DNA from: Serendipita indica DSM 11827
Taxonomy: Eukaryota > Basidiomycota > Agaricomycetes > Sebacinales > Serendipitaceae
Assembly (NCBI GenBank): GCA_910890315.1
Contig: CAJVGD010000025.1
Location: 1-64,000 of the forward strand
Length of the DNA: 64,000 nucleotides
Direction of reading: 5' to 3'
The position numbers and the translations under genes are program-made. The notes beneath the pieces were generated by a model. The model was not told where the DNA came from. It saw only the letters and a list, made by a program, of their open reading frames with translations, and made no database searches. This document shows, piece by piece, positions 59,611 through 64,000 of the stretch (position 1 is its first letter; the number at the start of each line of letters is the position of its first letter).

Positions 59611-62606
59611 ATGTCGTCTGTAACTACAGCCGCCGCCGCCCCTCGCACCGGCTCAGAGACGCCGTCGTCTGTGGCCAGAGAGAATAGTCCCCACGCTACA
59701 ACAGCTTCAGTAACATCTACATCTACAAACCAGCACATTCAGCTGCGCGCGACCATCAACGACGTCGATCATCCACCAGACAAGACGCTGTGGCTCGGCG
59801 ACCTCGAGCCATGGATGGACGATCACTACATGCTCCAAGTCTGCTCCCTCTTTGGCTGGGAAACGTCTGCAATCTACATGCCCCGCCCGCCCGCAGCGCC
59901 CAATGCCACACGACATCCCAACAATGCTGGCTACTGTCTCTTAATCTTCCCCACTCACGAAAAGGCTGCAACTGTCGTGGAGCAGTATGGACTAGACGCA
60001 ATGAACAACAGCACCGCCCAGCCCATCCTCCTCCCAAACTCGAATCGCCCCATCAAGCTCGACTGGCTTAGCTCGACAAACGCCAAAGTCTCGATTGGAA
60101 AGGATCCGGGTCCGATTGACAATGCGATCGAGTACAGCATCTTTGTCGGAGACATTGCCGCAGACGTGACAAACGCAGACTTGATGAACGTCTTTCGAAA
60201 CCCCAATCTCGGCCTACGGGGCGACTTCCCGCCACGCCTCATCGCTCCCTTTCTCAGTTGCTGCAACGCCAAAGTCATGGTCGATTCTGTCACCGGCATT
60301 TCCAAGGGCTATGGCTTTGTCCGCTTTACCAGCGAGGCTGACCAGAAACGCGCACTGTTGGAGATGCAGGGCCTCTATTGCAAATCTCGACCCAGTACGT
60401 GATTTTGATCACCAATCTTCTGGTCTTTGACTCAATGTTTGCCTCTGATCAATAGTGAGACTGTCCACGGCCACCGCCAAAAACAAGGCGGGCGGTGCAG
60501 ATGAAGAACATCAAGAGCCCATGTCTGTCGTCGTCCGCGTCACCCCTGCAACGTCTGGCGGACCCCTCTCACCTAAAAGTATTGACCCGAGCAAAATACG
60601 AAGTATCACGAGCGCTGTGGCCGAGGGAGCCGCGTCTCGTCCCAGTCAACGTGGCGAGTTCCATCCCATGATGCTTGCAAAAATATCTCAACTTGCAAAT
60701 ACCATGGGTCAACATCCGGGGTATCGCGGAGGCGTTGCCTCGGTCCTCCCCCCGCCGGGTCTCAGCAATTCGCAGATCCAGCAATGGTTACATGACAACC
60801 CGCAAGCTCGAGCGCAACTGGAGACGCTTTTGGGGAATGGAAACGATCCTCTCGTCCCGTCGGATCCTCAGAACACGACAGTGCGTCGCCATACCCTCTT
60901 TCCCATTTGGCTAAATTCATCTTTTCTAGGTCTTTGTTGGTGGTCTCTCGCCGCTCATTTCGGAGGAGACGCTCCGAACATTCTTTGCGCCATTTGGAGC
61001 GATCCATTACGTGAAGGTCCCTCCCGGCAAGTCATGTGGCTTTGTCCAATTCGTCAAAAAGAGCGACGCCGAACGCGCCATAGAGGCTCTTAGTGGCTTC
61101 TCGATTGCAGGAAGCAAGGTTCGCCTGAGCTGGGGACGCAGTGAGTCGAACTATCACAAGCTCTTAAACACTTTGCTCAAAGTTTTATTAGTTCCAGCCG
61201 CTCAAGGTGCGGCGCAAGCGGCTGCCGCTGCGGCCGCTGCAGCTGCGTCTGGTGCACCTCAGGGCCACCCAACTCGACCCGCCGTCAGCTCGCCAAGTGC
61301 CGGAAACGATGGACCGCTGTCGAGCGAACAAGCACTTCAGATTGTTGAACGACTTGTCCCTTCGCTTTCGACGCCAAACACTGCGGGCGTCGGCGGGATG
61401 GGACCGCCATCTGCTGGTCTACTCAGAGGGTTACCCCAAGGTCAAATCGCGCAACGTGGTCCTATGGGAGGTGCATACCGTGATCATTTTGGGTACCCTA
61501 GTCCAAGCATCAATCAATCCCCCGGCTTTATGCACGGCGGTGGCATGCCCTCATCTCCTTATCACCCCCACGGACGACTCGATTATGGTCGCAACGAATA
61601 TTACTACGACGTGCCTGGTAACGGGTACGGATCGCCAATGCCGTATGGAGGAGTGAACGTGGGCGGGATGAGCGCCATGTCACCTGCGATGAACCACCTG
61701 CCCATGGGAGCGTATCCGACTGGAGGTCCCAACGCGTCTGTCCTGGAAGATCAACTATTTGGCACGTACGGTGGTGCGTCGCATCGCTTGCCCAACTCTG
61801 CCGTTCGGCCCAGTGGCGCGAGTGTCTACGCGGGTAACGCCAATGGATATGGACCGATTGGTGGAGGTGCTGGGTATATGGCTGGTGGCTATGGCGGAGA
61901 GTATGATCAAGATCTGGGTGGTTATCGTTCTCCTGCCGCCGCCGCATCGTTTGCCAATCCGACGGGAAATAGTGGATATGGCGGCTTTAGCAGTCCTGGC
62001 GTGTTTGGAAAGGGACCTGATATAAACGATCGGTTCATTGGCACAAGAGTGCCGTACAACCACATGACCGGTGGGATCAATGGATTCGGTGCCGCTCATG
62101 GTCTTCATACTGCGACCGGACCTGCAGGAGGTGGATCCTACGACTATATTGAGGAGCCCAGTCCACAATTTCAACCGACGGACATTTTGAGGCACGACTC
62201 GAGCGGTCTCGATTCGTATCTCTCCAAGAGCCAGTCATCGAACAAGAGCTCGTCGCCGAATAGCAACAGCAACGTTGGCTCGGCACCCGTCATTGGTTCT
62301 GGAAGTTCGAGCGCTCGCAGTACCGGTGCGGCGAATGGCGTGGGACCAGTTGCTCCTCCGCCCAAGGCAAACGGACACGTCAACGCCCATGGTGTTCCTG
62401 GTTCGAGAACGTCTACCACGACAGCGGGCACCATCAACCCGAGTATGGACGGCATGCACGAGCTTGCGGGCATGTTTAGTGGGCTTGGGACGGGTGGACC
62501 TGGTGGAGGCATGAATGCGCGGGCGCCCATTTCGCCTGGACCTGCGTCGGGAATGAGCGGCGGCTCGTTTGCGGCGCAACTTCGTGGAGAACCTGGAAGA
62601 TACTAA
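59611..62606 (+). CDS. Three-RRM RNA-binding protein of the NAM8/NGR1/TIA1 group (944 aa)
   Basis: Exons 59611-60394, 60456-60880, 60930-61140 and 61192-62606 sum to 2835 nt. RRM1 has TLWLGDLEPWMDD and GYCLLIF; RRM2 has YSIFVGDIAADV and GISKGYGFVRF, with an inserted loop (RLIAPFLSC) known in basidiomycete homologues; RRM3 has VFVGGLSPLI and CGFVQFVKKSDAERAIEAL. An Ala-rich stretch and a long Gly/Pro/Ser/Tyr-rich, low-complexity tail follow. Family members act in splicing or in mRNA stability. The last intron (61141-61191) is 51 nt, has no stop and keeps the frame if retained (17 extra residues), so two protein forms are possible. An in-frame upstream ATG at 59560 is less likely. Confidence 0.9.
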
Positions 62607-63394
62607 TCGTCGTTCCCCATCATCCCCTCTCCCCCTTTTCCGGCGCTCTATTCGTCATTGTCGTCGACTCGACTCGGACTCGATTCGCCCCAGTACATCC
62701 CCTAATCTCGCTCTGCTTTGTAAACTCGACATAAATTTTCTCGGTCCGCCGTCGTCTCTCGCATTTTTGTTCTGCCACGCACGCTGTCTCCTCTCACTCT
62801 CTCGTCTTCTCGTCTTTCGCGCTCTACTTCTGCTCACATCCCAAATTAACAGTTTCCATCCCTCACTCTTGTCTTCTAACTGTCGACGCAACGTGCACTA
62901 TCGTCAAACACGGGCGTCTGTCATCATTATTTCGCTTCTTATGAGCTCATCCGATCTGCTTCCTCTTTTGTTTGCAACATTGTTCATCTCCTAGGTTTTG
63001 CTCCTCTACAACAACGAGTGCGCTCTCCTTTTTTTCCCCTCATCGCCTTGTAATAGAGGGCCGCACTCGCGTTTGGGGATCCCAATTACTCCCGTTCCCC
63101 GTCCTATCCTCGTCTTTCGTCGCTCACTTCGAAACTCTGTCCAGTCTGTTGCACTCCATTCCTGTTCTGCAACCTTCTGCCGCGCATAAGACGGAGCGAT
63201 CCTATGCGCTTTGATTGTCGTACCTCGCCCACCAGTTTCGTACTCTGTCCTCTGTTTCGCTTGCTCGTTTGCTCGTCCTATGTGCATCCATGCACAGTGT
63301 TCGTACTCTCTCCTTGCCACGATAGCTTTACTGCCTGTTCTATCACGTGTGGAATACAAACGCTTGACCAACTCTCGTTTATATGCATGGAAAT
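62607..63394. other. 3' region between converging genes; no supported gene
   Basis: Pyrimidine-rich on the forward strand (ctctct and cgtctt tracts) for about 500 nt after the stop of the RNA-binding protein gene, probably its 3' UTR. ORFs on both strands here are low-complexity shadows of the tracts. Confidence 0.5.
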
Positions 63395-63810
63395 TTATGA
63401 CTGTGTATTGTCCTGTGATGAATTACGGGTGTTGGGTCGCGGCGTCCATAGCCCAGCCTTTTTCGTTTCCCATGAGCGCATTTGCATCGTCGGTACGACG
63501 TCTTTGATACTCGGATTCTCCCAGAGTTCGATACTCTTTTTGGCTTGTCGAATGTGATGCTCGACGAGGGTCAGGTTGCGCGCAGAGAGCTCTTCTTGGA
63601 CTTGAGGACGTCGAAAAGTCCATCGTATTAGTGTCCTAAAGCGCGCTTGAGAGGTCGTGGGCTTTGTACGGACCAGTCGGAGCGCGCTGGAGCATGTGCG
63701 TAGAACACAAAAAAGCCAAATGTGAGTCGACGAACAGTTTCAAATGATTGGAAGACAGACCGACGGTAGAGAGAGATGACTTCGTTTTGTAGACCAGATC
63801 TTACGACCAT
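63395..63810 (-). CDS. SDHAF1-like LYR-motif protein (113 aa)
   Basis: Exons 63810-63761 and 63686-63395 sum to 342 nt. The protein starts MVVRSGLQNEVISLYRRALR, with the LYR motif, continues VRTKPTTSQARFRTLIRWTF, and then has a helical part NLTLVEHHIRQAKKSIELWE. The pattern S-G-L-Q-x-x-V-x-x-L-Y-R-x-x-L-R-x-V-R-x-K-P is that of SDHAF1 (yeast Sdh6), an assembly factor that helps insert Fe-S clusters into succinate dehydrogenase subunit B in mitochondria. The C-terminal 30 residues are family-poor, so the exact stop is less certain; an intron near 63520 could change it. Confidence 0.7.
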
Positions 63811-64000
63811 GACGAGTGATGCCAGCCGTTCACGTGATTCAAGCCGGGAATGGTCGAGTTCAAGTAGCTACACAAGCGCTCAGGAATAGTTGGCAAGTAA
63901 ACGAGTGACATTATATGCAAGGTGAATGTATATGTAGAGAGAACTAAAGAGACGGAATGAGTGACGACTGTTTATGGTGAGGGTCTCGGTGTGTTGAATC
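63811..64000. other. Upstream of the LYR gene; nothing identified
   Basis: 190 bp to the window edge, likely promoter of the LYR-protein gene. No ORF or motif recognised. Confidence 0.4.

Overview
This window looks like a gene-dense euchromatic stretch of an Agaricomycete (Basidiomycota) nuclear genome, most probably a Rhizoctonia/Thanatephorus-type fungus. Genes lie close together on both strands. Introns are mostly 44-60 nt with short GT donors and AG acceptors. Several gene families are typical of that group: a NACHT-WD40 receptor, kinase-like fragments, a multi-WSC protein and tandem methyltransferases. No rRNA, tRNA, CRISPR array, LTR element or DNA transposon could be supported. The species assignment is inference.

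Layout. At 0-1.6 kb a DUF3632-like gene runs off the left edge beside an unresolved hypothetical. From 1.6 to 5.7 kb I find no convincing gene. At 5.7-10.3 kb there are two intact single-exon genes for paralogous membrane glycoproteins, a third broken copy with an internal inversion, and a stray kinase fragment. From 10.6 to 22 kb come ribosomal protein eL8, a short-chain dehydrogenase, a multi-WSC secreted protein, an F-box protein and a RING-H2 protein. From 22.3 to 31.3 kb lie five tandem SAM-dependent methyltransferase genes. From 32 to 38.2 kb come an unknown gene, a MAG1-like secreted glycoprotein, a small heat shock protein, mitochondrial uS12, and the SUMO ligase NSE2 head-to-head with uS12.

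At 38.4-47.4 kb two glucoamylases (GH15+CBM20) form a segmental tandem duplication that also carried the 3' part of ALG11. The complete ALG11 lies at the outer end, and a decayed ALG11 piece lies between the two glucoamylases. At 47.6-52 kb are MSP1, thioredoxin reductase and a RAD51 paralogue. At 52.1-57 kb is a STAND receptor with an N-terminal helical domain, NACHT and 14 near-identical WD40 repeats. At 57.5-58.8 kb is a broken kinase-like gene. At 59.6-63.8 kb are a three-RRM RNA-binding protein and an SDHAF1-like LYR protein.

Two cross-cutting observations stand out. First, at least eight genes or fragments are broken by exactly one base inside a short homopolymer, including housekeeping genes (eL8, MSP1). 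Exon-length sums become divisible by three once one base is restored or removed. This points to base-level assembly errors more than to biology. Second, GC-AG introns are unusually frequent: six are inferred, three of them at the same position in adjacent methyltransferase paralogues.

Functionally the window mixes housekeeping genes with accessory genes for starch degradation, surface or secreted proteins, probable non-self recognition and an expanding methyltransferase family. I see no single operon-like pathway.
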